From the NCBI GenBank assembly GCA_016235775.1, contig JACRIU010000081.1, positions 1 through 32,246 on the forward strand: a DNA stretch of 32,246 bases, read 5' to 3'. Every line of letters starts with the position of its first letter. Positions within the stretch are counted from its first letter, which is position 1. The notes beneath the pieces are model-generated. The model made no database searches, was not told where the DNA came from, and was given only the letters and a program-made list of their open reading frames with translations. Below, in pieces: positions 25,093-32,246 of this stretch. Origin of the DNA: Hydrogenophilales bacterium. GTDB lineage: Bacteria > Pseudomonadota > Gammaproteobacteria > Burkholderiales > Thiobacteraceae. The position numbers were made by a program, and so were the translations under genes.

Positions 25093-25905
25093 TTAAAACA
25101 GCGAAGACGAGAGCTCTTGTACGGCCGCCAGCATTTCCACGTCGTCGGTGATGGCCTGTGCAATGGCGCTACGGCAAGCAGAGACTGGTTCGACGCCGGA
25201 GGTGATGAGTTTTCCCGCATGCACTAGAAGTCGTGTGCTAGCACCTTCGTCCAGGCCGCTGCCTTTAAGATTGCGCGTCATGTGCGCGAATTTGACCAGT
25301 TTGTCCGCTAGTGCGCGATCCACTTTGGATTCATTGGCGACAATTTTCGCTTCCAATTCAGTAGCGGGATAGTCGAATTCAAGCGCGACGAAGCGTTGTC
25401 GTGTGCTTTGCTTAAGGTCTTTTAAGACGCTTTGGTAGCCGGGGTTATACGAGACGGCCAAGCAGAAGTTTTCATCGGCTGTCACCAGGGTGCCGAGCTT
25501 TTCCATCGGCAATACGCGGCGGTCGTCGGCCAGGGGATGGATCACGACCATGGTGTCTTTGCGCGCTTCGACGATTTCATCCAGATAACAAATGGCGCCG
25601 GCGCGCACGGCGCGGGTGAGCGGGCCATCGACCCAGGTGGTTTCGCCGCCCTTGACCAGATAGCGGCCGACCAGATCGGAGGCGGTTAAATCGTCATGGC
25701 AGGAAACGGTAATCAGCGGGCGTTGCAAGCGCCAGGCCATGTATTCCATAAAGCGCGTTTTGCCGCAGCCGGTCGGGCCTTTGAGCAGGATTGGAAGTTT
25801 GTTGCGATAGGCGGCTTCGAATATTTTGATTTCGTCGCCGGTGGCTTCGTAATACGGCTCGGCTTGGATGAAGTAGGCTTCGCTTTCCAGTGCGCGCGCT
25901 TGCAT
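25093..25905 (-). CDS. cbbQ: CbbQ/NirQ/NorQ-type MoxR AAA+ ATPase
   Basis: The 270-residue protein has Walker A GPTGCGKT (43-50) and Walker B ICYLDEI (105-111), then the AAA_5 and CbbQ C-terminal regions with [24 protein letters not shown]. CbbQ hexamers use ATP to remodel client enzymes with the help of the VWA protein CbbO, for example to remove inhibitors from RuBisCO. AGGA precedes the ATG. It follows the YkgJ-like gene by 14 bases and precedes cbbO, so the three form one transcription unit downstream of the sat-apr operon. NorQ is the alternative name for close relatives; no nor structural genes are seen here. Confidence 0.9.
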   Translation of the reverse strand: MQARALESEAYFIQAEPYYEATGDEIKIFEAAYRNKLPILLKGPTGCGKTRFMEYMAWRLQRPLITVSCHDDLTASDLVGRYLVKGGETTWVDGPLTRAVRAGAICYLDEIVEARKDTMVVIHPLADDRRVLPMEKLGTLVTADENFCLAVSYNPGYQSVLKDLKQSTRQRFVALEFDYPATELEAKIVANESKVDRALADKLVKFAHMTRNLKGSGLDEGASTRLLVHAGKLITSGVEPVSACRSAIAQAITDDVEMLAAVQELSSSLF

Positions 25906-25919
25906 GGTTTTCCTTGCGC

Positions 25920-26831
25920 TTAATCTTTGATGTTGTACTTGTCGTTGGGATCGGCGCGGGTGAATTCGATGGGGCCGACTTTGGCGGCGATCTCGTCCAG
26001 CTTTTCCTCGCGTTCTTTTTTGCGCGCCAAGCGTATATCGACCGCATCGTCCTTGGTGTCAATGGAGATTTCACCAAATAATATTTGGCGCAGAAAACGG
26101 AACGCGAATTGCATCAGCGCGACATCGTCATTTGCGATTTGCTGCTTGAGCGCATCTTCAAGTAAGTACACTTCGTTGAAGCCGGGGCTGGTGACGAATT
26201 CGCGGAAACGATCCAGGTCATAGCAGGCGATAAAGAATAGTTGCAAGCTGCGTTTGCTCGGCGCGCCGATGGTGGGGCCGGCGGATTTCTTCTTCAGGAT
26301 CAGTTGGCGCCAGCCGCTGGCCAGCTCGTCGTATTCTTCTACCCCTTGCTCTTTGCGGTATTCGTTGATGGTGAGGGTGCGCGGCTCAAAGTGGCCTTTG
26401 CAATGGTCTTCTTGCACCATGGCATAGGCTTCGCGCTCGGTGAATTCGTTTTGCTTACGCATCGAGAGCAGGGCGACCGGATAGTAGCGGCAAGCCGTGG
26501 GGCGGTCTTCGTATACGCCGCAGCCCTCTTCGGTCATGAATTGGCAGGCGGTGCCATTTTCGACGGGTTTGAATTTCACCCCCGCCATGCCGTCCTTATC
26601 CATCTCGTAGGGAAAAGTGTATTTCACCAGGAAATCGCCCGAGCTCATGTCCAAGCGTTTTTTCAGGCGCAGGATGTCATAGGGCGTGAGGCTGATGTCG
26701 ATGTTTTTACAGCAGGCGTTAAAGCAGGAGATGCCTTTGTGGCATTCGAATTGAATGGTCGCATCGCCCGCCATTAACTTGGGCATTACCGGGCTATTCG
26801 GAAAGGGGGAGTCTTCGATGAATTCACTCAT
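25920..26831 (-). CDS. YkgJ-family cysteine-cluster protein
   Basis: The 303-residue protein belongs to the YkgJ/UPF0153 group with the cluster C30-x5-C36-x3-C40-C41 ([13 protein letters not shown]), followed by C96, C104, C114 ([23 protein letters not shown]) and C144. These eight cysteines probably bind zinc or an iron-sulfur cluster. The biochemical role of the family is not established. The C-terminal 150 residues extend beyond a minimal YkgJ domain and end in a charged tail. GAGGT precedes the ATG. It is the first gene of the cbbQ-cbbO unit and lies just downstream of the aprA terminator. A role in metal-centre assembly or redox control for the neighbouring enzymes is conjecture. Confidence 0.82.
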   Translation of the reverse strand: MSEFIEDSPFPNSPVMPKLMAGDATIQFECHKGISCFNACCKNIDISLTPYDILRLKKRLDMSSGDFLVKYTFPYEMDKDGMAGVKFKPVENGTACQFMTEEGCGVYEDRPTACRYYPVALLSMRKQNEFTEREAYAMVQEDHCKGHFEPRTLTINEYRKEQGVEEYDELASGWRQLILKKKSAGPTIGAPSKRSLQLFFIACYDLDRFREFVTSPGFNEVYLLEDALKQQIANDDVALMQFAFRFLRQILFGEISIDTKDDAVDIRLARKKEREEKLDEIAAKVGPIEFTRADPNDKYNIKD

Positions 26832-26938
26832 GATTTACCTCACGGTTCTACTACGTCAATTTTAGGCCTATTCTCAATACGCTGCTCGGGCCTGGCCCAG
26901 AGGCACATTCAGAGTAGGTCTATCGCTTCCAGAAAGAA

Positions 26939-26968
26939 AAAACCGGACGCCGCGAGGCGCCCGGTTTT
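26939..26968 (-). terminator. Rho-independent terminator of the sat-aprBA operon
   Basis: On the minus strand AAAACCGGGCGCC pairs with GGCGTCCGGTTTT (13 pairs, one G-U) around the loop TCGC, and the T-run continues TTTCTTTC. It lies 22 bases after the aprA stop, in the right place and orientation to end the operon before the YkgJ-like gene. Confidence 0.9.
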
Positions 26969-26990
26969 GCACAACGTGTAACGCTACAAC

Positions 26991-29012
26991 TTAGTGGGCA
27001 GCCGGCTTGAACAGCTTGGACTTGTCCACCAGATCCACATGCTTGCGCTTGAACACGGTCCACTTGTGGGTGGTTTTGTCATAGATGGAGTTCACGAAGC
27101 ACTTCCAGTTCTCTTCGTCGACAAAGTTCTTGTCCATACGGTAGTAGAAGCCCGGATAGCGGGATTCTTCACGGAACTGAATGTGTTTCATGTGGGCTTC
27201 CGCCGTAATGATACGGTGGTAGTTTTCCCAGGCGCGCAGCAGTTCGTGCAGGTCTTTTGCACGCATCTTCAGCGCGTCTTCCTTCAACATTTCCAACTTC
27301 TCTTCAGCCACTTTGAGCATGTGCTCGTTGGTGGTGTAGTAGGTTGCAACGCCTGCAACGTACTCGTCCATGATTTTCTGCAGACGGAACTGAAGCATTT
27401 TCGGCGTGATGTAGTTCGGGTTCACGTCGATGGCGGTGGTGTAGTCCTTGTGCTCGATGAAGGTGCGAACTGGGCGGTAGATATCTTCCACCAAGGCGTT
27501 AACGTCGGTGTCGAGTTCAGGTTTCCAGTCTTTGTTATCGATGCAGAATTTGACCATGGACTTGGCGCAAATACGGCCTTCGGCGTGCGAAGCGGAGGAG
27601 AATTTGTGGCCGGATGCGCCCACGCCGTCGCCGGCGGTGAACAGACCCTTAACCGTGGTCATGGAACGATAGCCCCAGCTCCAGCCGGCAGGCAGGTGGC
27701 CTGGCACTTTGGCCGCATCGGCGTGCTCTTCGGCTTTCGGTGCGCCCAGATCGTCCGGACCCGATACCCAGATACCGCAGCAACCGGAGTGCGAACCCAA
27801 GAGGTAGGGCTCGGTCGGCATCAATTCGGAATTTTTCTTTTCCGGCTCGATGTTCTCACCAACCCAGATACCGCATTGGCCGATACACATGTCGAGGAAG
27901 TCTTCCCATGCTTCAGCTTCCAGATGCTTCACTTCGCGCGGAGACAGGGTCTCTTTCAGCTTGGCAAGCGCGGTCACGGTGTCCATGTAAATCGGGCCGC
28001 GGCCTTCTTTCATCTCTTTCAGCATCAGGTGGTTACGCAAGCAAGAAGCAGGAACGGCAGCCAGCCCATAGGGAGGGTAGTCGTTCAGCATATCCTTGTT
28101 GCGGTCCATGTACACTTCGCCCAGGGCGTTAACAGCCTTGGCTTTGAACAGCAGGAACCAGGCGCCGACCGGGCCGTAACCGTCTTTGAAACGGGCTGGC
28201 ACGAAGCGGTTTTCCATCATGGTCAACTCAGCGCCGGCTTCAGCAGCCATTGCGTAGGTCGAACCTGCGTTCCACACCGGGTACCAGGCGCGGCCTTGGC
28301 CTTCGCCCACGGAACGCGGACGGACCAAGTTCACGCAGCCACCGGCGGCCAGCAAGCAGGCCTTGAATTTGTAGACGACAACTTTGTGATCGCGGGTCGA
28401 GAAGCCAACAGCACCGGCAACGCGGTTCTTGTCGTTCTTGTCGTTCACCAGTTTCACAATGAAGATGCGCTCTTGGATGCGGTCCATGCCCAGCGCTTTT
28501 TTCGCTGCTTCAGCGACGATCCATTTGTAGGATTCGCCGTTGATCATGATCTGCCATTTGCCGGAACGCACGGGCTTGCCGCCGTCTTTCAGCGCGGGCA
28601 GGCCTTTGGAGCCGTCATGACGCTCGCCGTTTTCGTCGGTCTTCCAAATCGGCAGGCCCCATTCTTCGAACAGGTGCACGGATTCGTCAACGTGGCGGCC
28701 CAGGTCATAGGCCAAGTCGTCACGGGTGATGCCCATCAGATCGTTGGAGACCATACGCGCGTAGTCGGCGGGGTCTTGCTCGGGTCCAATGTAGGTGTTG
28801 ATGGCGGACAGACCTTGTGCAACGGCGCCGGAGCGATCCATCGCAGCTTTGTCCACCAGTTTGATTTTCAGGTCGACGCCGACTTCTTTTTTAGCGGCTT
28901 CGGCCCAACGCATGATTTCATAAGCGGCGCCACAGCAAGCCATGCCACCACCGATCAAGAGGATGTCTACTTCCTCTTCGACTACTTCGGGTTTACCAAA
29001 TTCACCAGCCAT
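26991..29012 (-). CDS. aprA: Adenylylsulfate (APS) reductase alpha subunit, FAD protein
   Basis: AprA holds FAD and, in sulfur oxidisers, works in reverse to join sulfite and AMP into APS in the cytoplasm. The 673-residue protein has the fumarate-reductase-like FAD site ILLIGGGMACCGAAYE near the N terminus, DRSGAVAQGLSAINTY, the active-site region ENRFVPARFKDGYGPVGAW and the C-terminal FRL-rich domain. Length is normal for AprA. AAGGAG precedes the ATG. It follows aprB by 79 bases and ends before a strong terminator. The electron-transfer partner (AprM or Qmo) is not in this window. The long open antisense frame (26994-29147) is a shadow of strong codon bias. Confidence 0.97.
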   Translation of the reverse strand: MAGEFGKPEVVEEEVDILLIGGGMACCGAAYEIMRWAEAAKKEVGVDLKIKLVDKAAMDRSGAVAQGLSAINTYIGPEQDPADYARMVSNDLMGITRDDLAYDLGRHVDESVHLFEEWGLPIWKTDENGERHDGSKGLPALKDGGKPVRSGKWQIMINGESYKWIVAEAAKKALGMDRIQERIFIVKLVNDKNDKNRVAGAVGFSTRDHKVVVYKFKACLLAAGGCVNLVRPRSVGEGQGRAWYPVWNAGSTYAMAAEAGAELTMMENRFVPARFKDGYGPVGAWFLLFKAKAVNALGEVYMDRNKDMLNDYPPYGLAAVPASCLRNHLMLKEMKEGRGPIYMDTVTALAKLKETLSPREVKHLEAEAWEDFLDMCIGQCGIWVGENIEPEKKNSELMPTEPYLLGSHSGCCGIWVSGPDDLGAPKAEEHADAAKVPGHLPAGWSWGYRSMTTVKGLFTAGDGVGASGHKFSSASHAEGRICAKSMVKFCIDNKDWKPELDTDVNALVEDIYRPVRTFIEHKDYTTAIDVNPNYITPKMLQFRLQKIMDEYVAGVATYYTTNEHMLKVAEEKLEMLKEDALKMRAKDLHELLRAWENYHRIITAEAHMKHIQFREESRYPGFYYRMDKNFVDEENWKCFVNSIYDKTTHKWTVFKRKHVDLVDKSKLFKPAAH

Positions 29013-29091
29013 TTTTTATCTCCTTGCTTGCAGTTCAGCGTGGCACATCCGGCCCGCTCCCTCCCGCAATTGTTGGGTTTAACCGTGCAGA

Positions 29092-29559
29092 TTATTTACG
29101 GATCAGTTCAGCAGGGTTGCCTGCGCGATAGCCGTTTTCCTGGTTGAAGAAACCAGTTTTGCTGATGTTCTCCATTTTCGCTTCCGGCTTGCCGCCGAAC
29201 GGGTCGATCGAGCCTTCCGGGGTGGTGCGGATCGGGAACTTGAAGCGCTTCAACGTGCCATTGCGGAACTTGATGGTCCACATGATGGAGTCAGTGCCGC
29301 GCAGAGGCTGCACAGAGCCGCCCAGTGGGACGATGTCAGCGTAGTGACGCGCTTCAATCGCTTGTTGCGGGCAAATTTTCACGCAGGAGTAGCACTCCCA
29401 GCATTGCTCTGGCTCTTGGTTATAAGCCTTCATGGCGTGGCCGGTCGCGGAACCGTCTTTGTCCAGCATCATCAGGTCATGCGGGCAAATATACATGCAC
29501 GCGGTTTTGTCTTGCCCTTTGCAACCGTCACATTTGTCGGTGCGTACGAAAGTTGGCAT
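29092..29559 (-). CDS. aprB: Adenylylsulfate (APS) reductase beta subunit, ferredoxin-like
   Basis: The 155-residue protein has two [4Fe-4S] sites: C10, C13, C21, C25 (KCDGCKG...CMYIC) and C53, C56, C59, C63 (CWECYSCVKIC). The first shows the insert between the second and third cysteine that is typical of AprB. The C-terminal tail (about 85-155) would wrap around AprA. It carries electrons between the AprA flavin and a membrane partner. It lies 79 bases after sat and 79 before aprA; the ATG is preceded by GGAGAGA. Length is normal. Confidence 0.96.
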   Translation of the reverse strand: MPTFVRTDKCDGCKGQDKTACMYICPHDLMMLDKDGSATGHAMKAYNQEPEQCWECYSCVKICPQQAIEARHYADIVPLGGSVQPLRGTDSIMWTIKFRNGTLKRFKFPIRTTPEGSIDPFGGKPEAKMENISKTGFFNQENGYRAGNPAELIRK

Positions 29560-29638
29560 GTTGTCTCTCCAAAATGCAACTACAGTTAAAAAAACCGGGA
29601 CTGCTTGATCCGGCTATACCTTGAAACAAACTTCAAAA

Positions 29639-30847
29639 CTATTTTGCGGAATGGCCTTTGAGCTCGATCTTGACGTTCTCTTCCGCGCTTAAGCCAGCGT
29701 AGTATTTCTGCAGCACTTTAGCCACTTCGGGTCGGCTGAATTCAACAGGCAGGTCTTTGCCTTCGGAAAGCATCGAACGCACCTTGGTGCCGGACAGCAG
29801 AATGCGATCGTCCTTGGTGTGCGGGCAGGTACGCTGCGAGGCCATGCCGCCGCACTTGTTGCACCAGAAGGTCCAGTCGATATTCATGTTCTTGGTTTCG
29901 AGCGAGCCAGCGGGAATCTCATCAAAGATTTTCTGGGCGTCGAAGGGGCCGTAGTAATCGCCCACGCCAGCGTGGTCGCGGCCGACGATCAGGTGCGAGC
30001 AACCATAATTTTGGCGGAACAAGGCATGCAGCAGGGCTTCACGCGGACCGGCATAGCGCATGTCCAGCGGGTAGCCGGCCTGGATGACGGTGTTGGGCGC
30101 AAAGTAGTTTTCGACCAAAACGCTAATCGCTTCGGAACGAACTTCGGCGGGGATGTCGCCCGGCTTCAGGGCGCCGAGCAGGGAATGAACCAGCACGCCG
30201 TCCATGGTCTCGATGGCGATCTTGGCCAAGTACTCGTGGGAGCGGTGCATCGGGTTGCGGGTCTGGAATGCTGCAATCTTGGACCAGCCCATTTGTTCGA
30301 ATTTGGCGCGTGTCTCGGCGGGAGTCATGAACTGGTCGCCGTATTCTTCCTTGAAGGTTCCGGTAGACAGGACTTTTACCGTGCCAGCCAGATTGTACTT
30401 GCCCTGGCCCATAACCATCTTGACGCCGGGGTGCTCCATATCAGTGGTTTTGTAAACCTCCATGCACTCATGGGCCTTATCGATGGTGTACTGCTCGGTC
30501 ACCTTCATGGTGCCCATGATCTCGCCGGACTCGCCGTCAACCAGCGCGATGTCGGCGCCAGCTTTGATGGTCTCATTGTCAGTGGAAAGGGTGACCGGGA
30601 TAGGCCAAAACAAGCCGCTCGCCATTTTGTAACCGTCGCACACGCCTTGCCAATCGGCATGGGTCATGAAACCGTCAAGCGGCGTGAAACCGCCGATACC
30701 CATCATGATGAGGTCGCCGGTTTCCCGGGAAGTCATGCGAACTTTAGGTAGGGTTTGTGCGTGGGCCAGCTCGGCTTTCAGTGCGTCGCCCGTCAGCAGA
30801 AGGGGTTTGAGGTTGCCGCCGCCATGCGGGTTGACCAGTTTCGGCAT
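29639..30847 (-). CDS. sat: Sulfate adenylyltransferase (ATP sulfurylase), homo-oligomeric type
   Basis: In sulfur oxidisers Sat turns APS and pyrophosphate into sulfate and ATP, giving substrate-level phosphorylation. The start is ATG 30847 with AGGAG seven bases upstream; the frame to 30922 is not used. The 402-residue protein has the active-site motifs [11 protein letters not shown] (195-205) and [12 protein letters not shown] (289-300), and lacks an APS kinase domain. A C-x2-C-x8-C-P-H set (C329, C332, C341, H343) resembles the zinc site of some ATP sulfurylases. It heads the sat-aprB-aprA operon, which supports the oxidative direction. Confidence 0.96.
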   Translation of the reverse strand: MPKLVNPHGGGNLKPLLLTGDALKAELAHAQTLPKVRMTSRETGDLIMMGIGGFTPLDGFMTHADWQGVCDGYKMASGLFWPIPVTLSTDNETIKAGADIALVDGESGEIMGTMKVTEQYTIDKAHECMEVYKTTDMEHPGVKMVMGQGKYNLAGTVKVLSTGTFKEEYGDQFMTPAETRAKFEQMGWSKIAAFQTRNPMHRSHEYLAKIAIETMDGVLVHSLLGALKPGDIPAEVRSEAISVLVENYFAPNTVIQAGYPLDMRYAGPREALLHALFRQNYGCSHLIVGRDHAGVGDYYGPFDAQKIFDEIPAGSLETKNMNIDWTFWCNKCGGMASQRTCPHTKDDRILLSGTKVRSMLSEGKDLPVEFSRPEVAKVLQKYYAGLSAEENVKIELKGHSAK

Positions 30848-30919
30848 GTTATCTCCTAAAGACCGTGGGTTATGGTTTTTTGAAAGGTTGCAAGAATAGC
30901 ACGGAAGATTCTGGAGTCT

Positions 30920-30940
30920 CATCCATATATTTTATGGATG
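30920..30940. promoter_or_regulatory. Inverted repeat upstream of sat
   Basis: CATCCATA and TATGGATG are perfect eight-base inverted arms around TATTT, 73 bases before the sat start, in the AT-rich leader 30848-31043. It may be an operator or an mRNA hairpin. No confident -35/-10 pair was identified. Confidence 0.4.
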
Positions 30941-31004
30941 GATAAAGCATTTAAATTTTTTGAATTAGATTTTAACTGTTTGAAAGTACAATGGTTTTAT
31001 GAGG

Positions 31005-31030
31005 TTTGCCATTCGGCTTAGTGCGGCAAA
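31005..31030 (-). terminator. Possible weak terminator after the 137-residue gene
   Basis: TTTGCC and GGCAAA form a six-base stem around a 14-base loop, shortly after the stop at 31044. There is no strong T-run, so this is tentative. Confidence 0.25.
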
Positions 31031-31043
31031 TTTATGAGTATTT

Positions 31044-31457
31044 CTAGGCGTCAAAAAAGGCGGGCATGTCAGACGCTTCGACTTCAATTACATCCACCCA
31101 TGCCGGGAGGTCGGCGCCGCCGGCTGCCGCGAGCTTTTTGACTTCTTCGCGCACCATTTTCCAACGGTTAAACAAACAATCCGCAATTTTGTTCATCCCC
31201 GCGTCGTGATACGAGTTGTGCAAATCTCCCAAGGTGCGGGCAAAAGATTCTAGTTGCTCTAATTGGTTGCTGGGATAGCCCTTGCGCAAAGGGTCTGCAT
31301 ATTTGACGAGTTCGCGGCGCACTGCATGGAGGAATGCGCGTTGCCCATCAGTAAGATCGGCCTCGGTGCGAGTTACGCCGCCATGATGGAAAATCTCGTG
31401 AATATAGTCATTGAGACGCGCGCCAAAATTGAAGTGTGTAAAATTCACCGGCTCCAT
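31044..31457 (-). CDS. Unrecognised 137-residue protein upstream of sat
   Basis: I do not recognise this family. The protein is soluble, without a signal peptide or membrane segment. It is rich in histidine near the start (TRTEADLTD follows IHEIFHHGG), has an amphipathic helical middle (RAFLHAVRRELVKYAD, LESFARTLGDLHNSYHDAG) and an acidic C terminus. A helical bundle, possibly metal-binding through the histidines, is conceivable. GGAG lies six bases before the ATG and supports expression. The leader has a small hairpin beside the ribosome site. It lies on the same strand as sat-aprBA but 196 bases upstream, so probably has its own promoter. Confidence 0.65.
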   Translation of the reverse strand: MEPVNFTHFNFGARLNDYIHEIFHHGGVTRTEADLTDGQRAFLHAVRRELVKYADPLRKGYPSNQLEQLESFARTLGDLHNSYHDAGMNKIADCLFNRWKMVREEVKKLAAAGGADLPAWVDVIEVEASDMPAFFDA

Positions 31458-31464
31458 TTTTTCT

Positions 31465-31477
31465 CCAGATATTCTGG
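31465..31477 (-). promoter_or_regulatory. Hairpin next to the ribosome site of the 137-residue gene
   Basis: CCAGA and TCTGG pair around three bases directly against the GGAG ribosome site. Overlapping eight-base arms AGATATTC (31467-31474) and GAATATCT (31493-31500) offer an alternative fold or an operator. Function unproven. Confidence 0.3.
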
Positions 31478-31555
31478 TGTTGGAAATATTCCGAATATCT
31501 TCGTCGTGTTCGCAGGTTTTGTCTAGGTGTGCCGCTCAAACATCAGCACCCGACC

Positions 31556-31858
31556 TCAGTTTTTCTTGGGCGTTATCCTAAAATCCATTAAGCTGAGATA
31601 AGGAGGGATGCAGTTCATCCCCTGCTTCATCGAGTATGGGGGCAATATGCGGCGGGAACCGTCACATAGCGCACGCATTTCCCGTCGGGCGTTTCCATAA
31701 GCATCGGACTGAATTGCTGGGGTAGGGTTGTCCGCTTCTAGAATAAATTCAAGCCGGTCCTCTAGCACCTCAATTACCGTGCAATTTTGTCCGTCATGGC
31801 GAAGCCGTGCGCCAATCATTCCTCGTGCTTGTTGCATGATTTTGTTCATCTCTGGCAT
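31556..31858 (-). CDS. Unrecognised 100-residue protein
   Basis: I do not recognise this small soluble protein. The middle (GARLRHDGQNCTVIEVLEDRLEFILEAD in parts, about 16-43) looks like a short beta-rich SH3-like stretch, followed by a helix and a proline-containing tail ending ITPKKN. The ribosome site is weak for both ATG candidates (31858 and 31849). It is followed on the same strand by the 137-residue gene after 98 bases. Codon use appears coding-like and the frame is open over its full length, but evidence for expression is modest. Confidence 0.5.
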   Translation of the reverse strand: MPEMNKIMQQARGMIGARLRHDGQNCTVIEVLEDRLEFILEADNPTPAIQSDAYGNARREMRALCDGSRRILPPYSMKQGMNCIPPYLSLMDFRITPKKN

Positions 31859-31947
31859 TGCATTAGAGTGCTCTATATCTTATTGAAAATCAATGAAAAA
31901 ATATGAAAACAAGAATGTCGTTGGCAGGTGTCTGAAAAACATGGCGT

Positions 31948-31977
31948 TTGACATGTATTAGTAAAAACGGTTATAGT
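31948..31977 (+). promoter_or_regulatory. Sigma-70 promoter of the initiator tRNA
   Basis: TTGACA (31948-31953) and TATAGT (31972-31977) are separated by 18 bases. The -10 box ends 11 bases before the tRNA 5' end, which fits a very short leader. This is the clearest promoter in the window and may also drive the rRNA leader behind the tRNA. Confidence 0.75.
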
Positions 31978-31988
31978 CTTTGGCTCGA

Positions 31989-32065
<77 letters not shown>

Positions 32066-32246
32066 AAAGTTAATACCTCGCCATCCAGAAGATGTGATAT
32101 GGGAGGCGACCTGTTCTTTAAAAACATAAACAGCCGATAGGTGTGGGTGCTGAGTGCTTTGGGGCTTGGTTTTAGGCGTAAGTTTAGAGCTAAGTAAATC
32201 GAAGTAATGAAGTACCTATACCGAAGTTCAAGTAATTGGATTTTAG
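32066..32246 (+). promoter_or_regulatory. Probable rRNA operon leader with boxA antitermination site
   Basis: TGTTCTTTAAA (32112-32122) matches the rrn boxA core, and the following CAGCCGATAGGTGTGGGTGC resembles leaders just upstream of betaproteobacterial 16S genes. A five-base stem TCGCC/GGCGA before boxA could play the boxB role. The 16S gene itself is not in the window. No separate promoter is seen between the tRNA and boxA. Confidence 0.7.

Noticed and set aside
22870..25905. Reading the ATPase-VWA pair as NorQ-NorD
   Set aside because: Possible given nitrate respiration, but no norCB is present and size and VWA sequence look closer to CbbO; kept only as an alternative.
26994..29147. 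Open frame of 717 codons antisense to aprA
   Set aside because: It covers a well-supported gene on the other strand, its sequence is low-complexity in character and has no recognisable domain; strong codon bias of aprA explains the lack of stops.

Overview
The window looks like part of the chromosome of a chemolithotrophic, nitrate-respiring, sulfur-oxidising betaproteobacterium (Nitrosomonadales-like: the Sulfuricella / Thiobacillus / Gallionella neighbourhood). The evidence is gene content: a complete narK1K2GHJI respiratory nitrate reductase operon with narXL, a sulfide:quinone-oxidoreductase-like flavoprotein, and the sat-aprBA operon of sulfite/APS oxidation. The rRNA-type leader at the right end is also betaproteobacterial in style. 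The genus is inference; no rRNA gene body lies in the window.

Layout. 1-3114 (+): three radical SAM genes in tandem (a B12-binding/DUF4070-type protein cut by the window edge, an NrdG2-like activase, and a SPASM-like protein). 3133-16571 (-): a long co-directional block, read from right to left as narK1, narK2, narG, narH, narJ, narI, a ppiC-type parvulin, an exported protein with two PilJ/P-box repeats, then an SQR-like flavoprotein and a small membrane protein. 16572-16858: divergent control region with a perfect 7-2-7 NarL-type palindrome. 16859-19447 (+): narX and narL. 19448-20851: interspersed repeats, a periplasmic histidine phosphatase and an AT-richer non-coding stretch. 20852-22605 (+): a two-gene accessory cassette, DUF262 protein plus HEPN nuclease, of lower GC than its surroundings; this is the best candidate for a poorly described (probably anti-phage) system. 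22870-26831 (-): a YkgJ-type cysteine-cluster protein, a CbbQ-type AAA+ ATPase and a CbbO-type VWA protein. 26991-30847 (-): sat, aprB, aprA with a clear terminator. 31044-31858 (-): two small unknown genes. 31948-32246 (+): a strong promoter, an initiator tRNA-Met and what looks like the boxA leader of an rRNA operon that starts just beyond the window.

How it fits together. Sulfide could be oxidised at the membrane by the SQR-like protein. Sulfite would be oxidised through AprBA to APS and by Sat to sulfate plus ATP. The electrons could be passed through quinol to NarGHI, with nitrate import and nitrite export by NarK1/NarK2 and NarX-NarL sensing nitrate. The CbbQ/CbbO pair is a MoxR/VWA remodelling module; with no RuBisCO gene in view and sat-apr next door, its client is open.

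Long open frames lie antisense to narG and aprA; I read them as codon-bias shadows, not genes.
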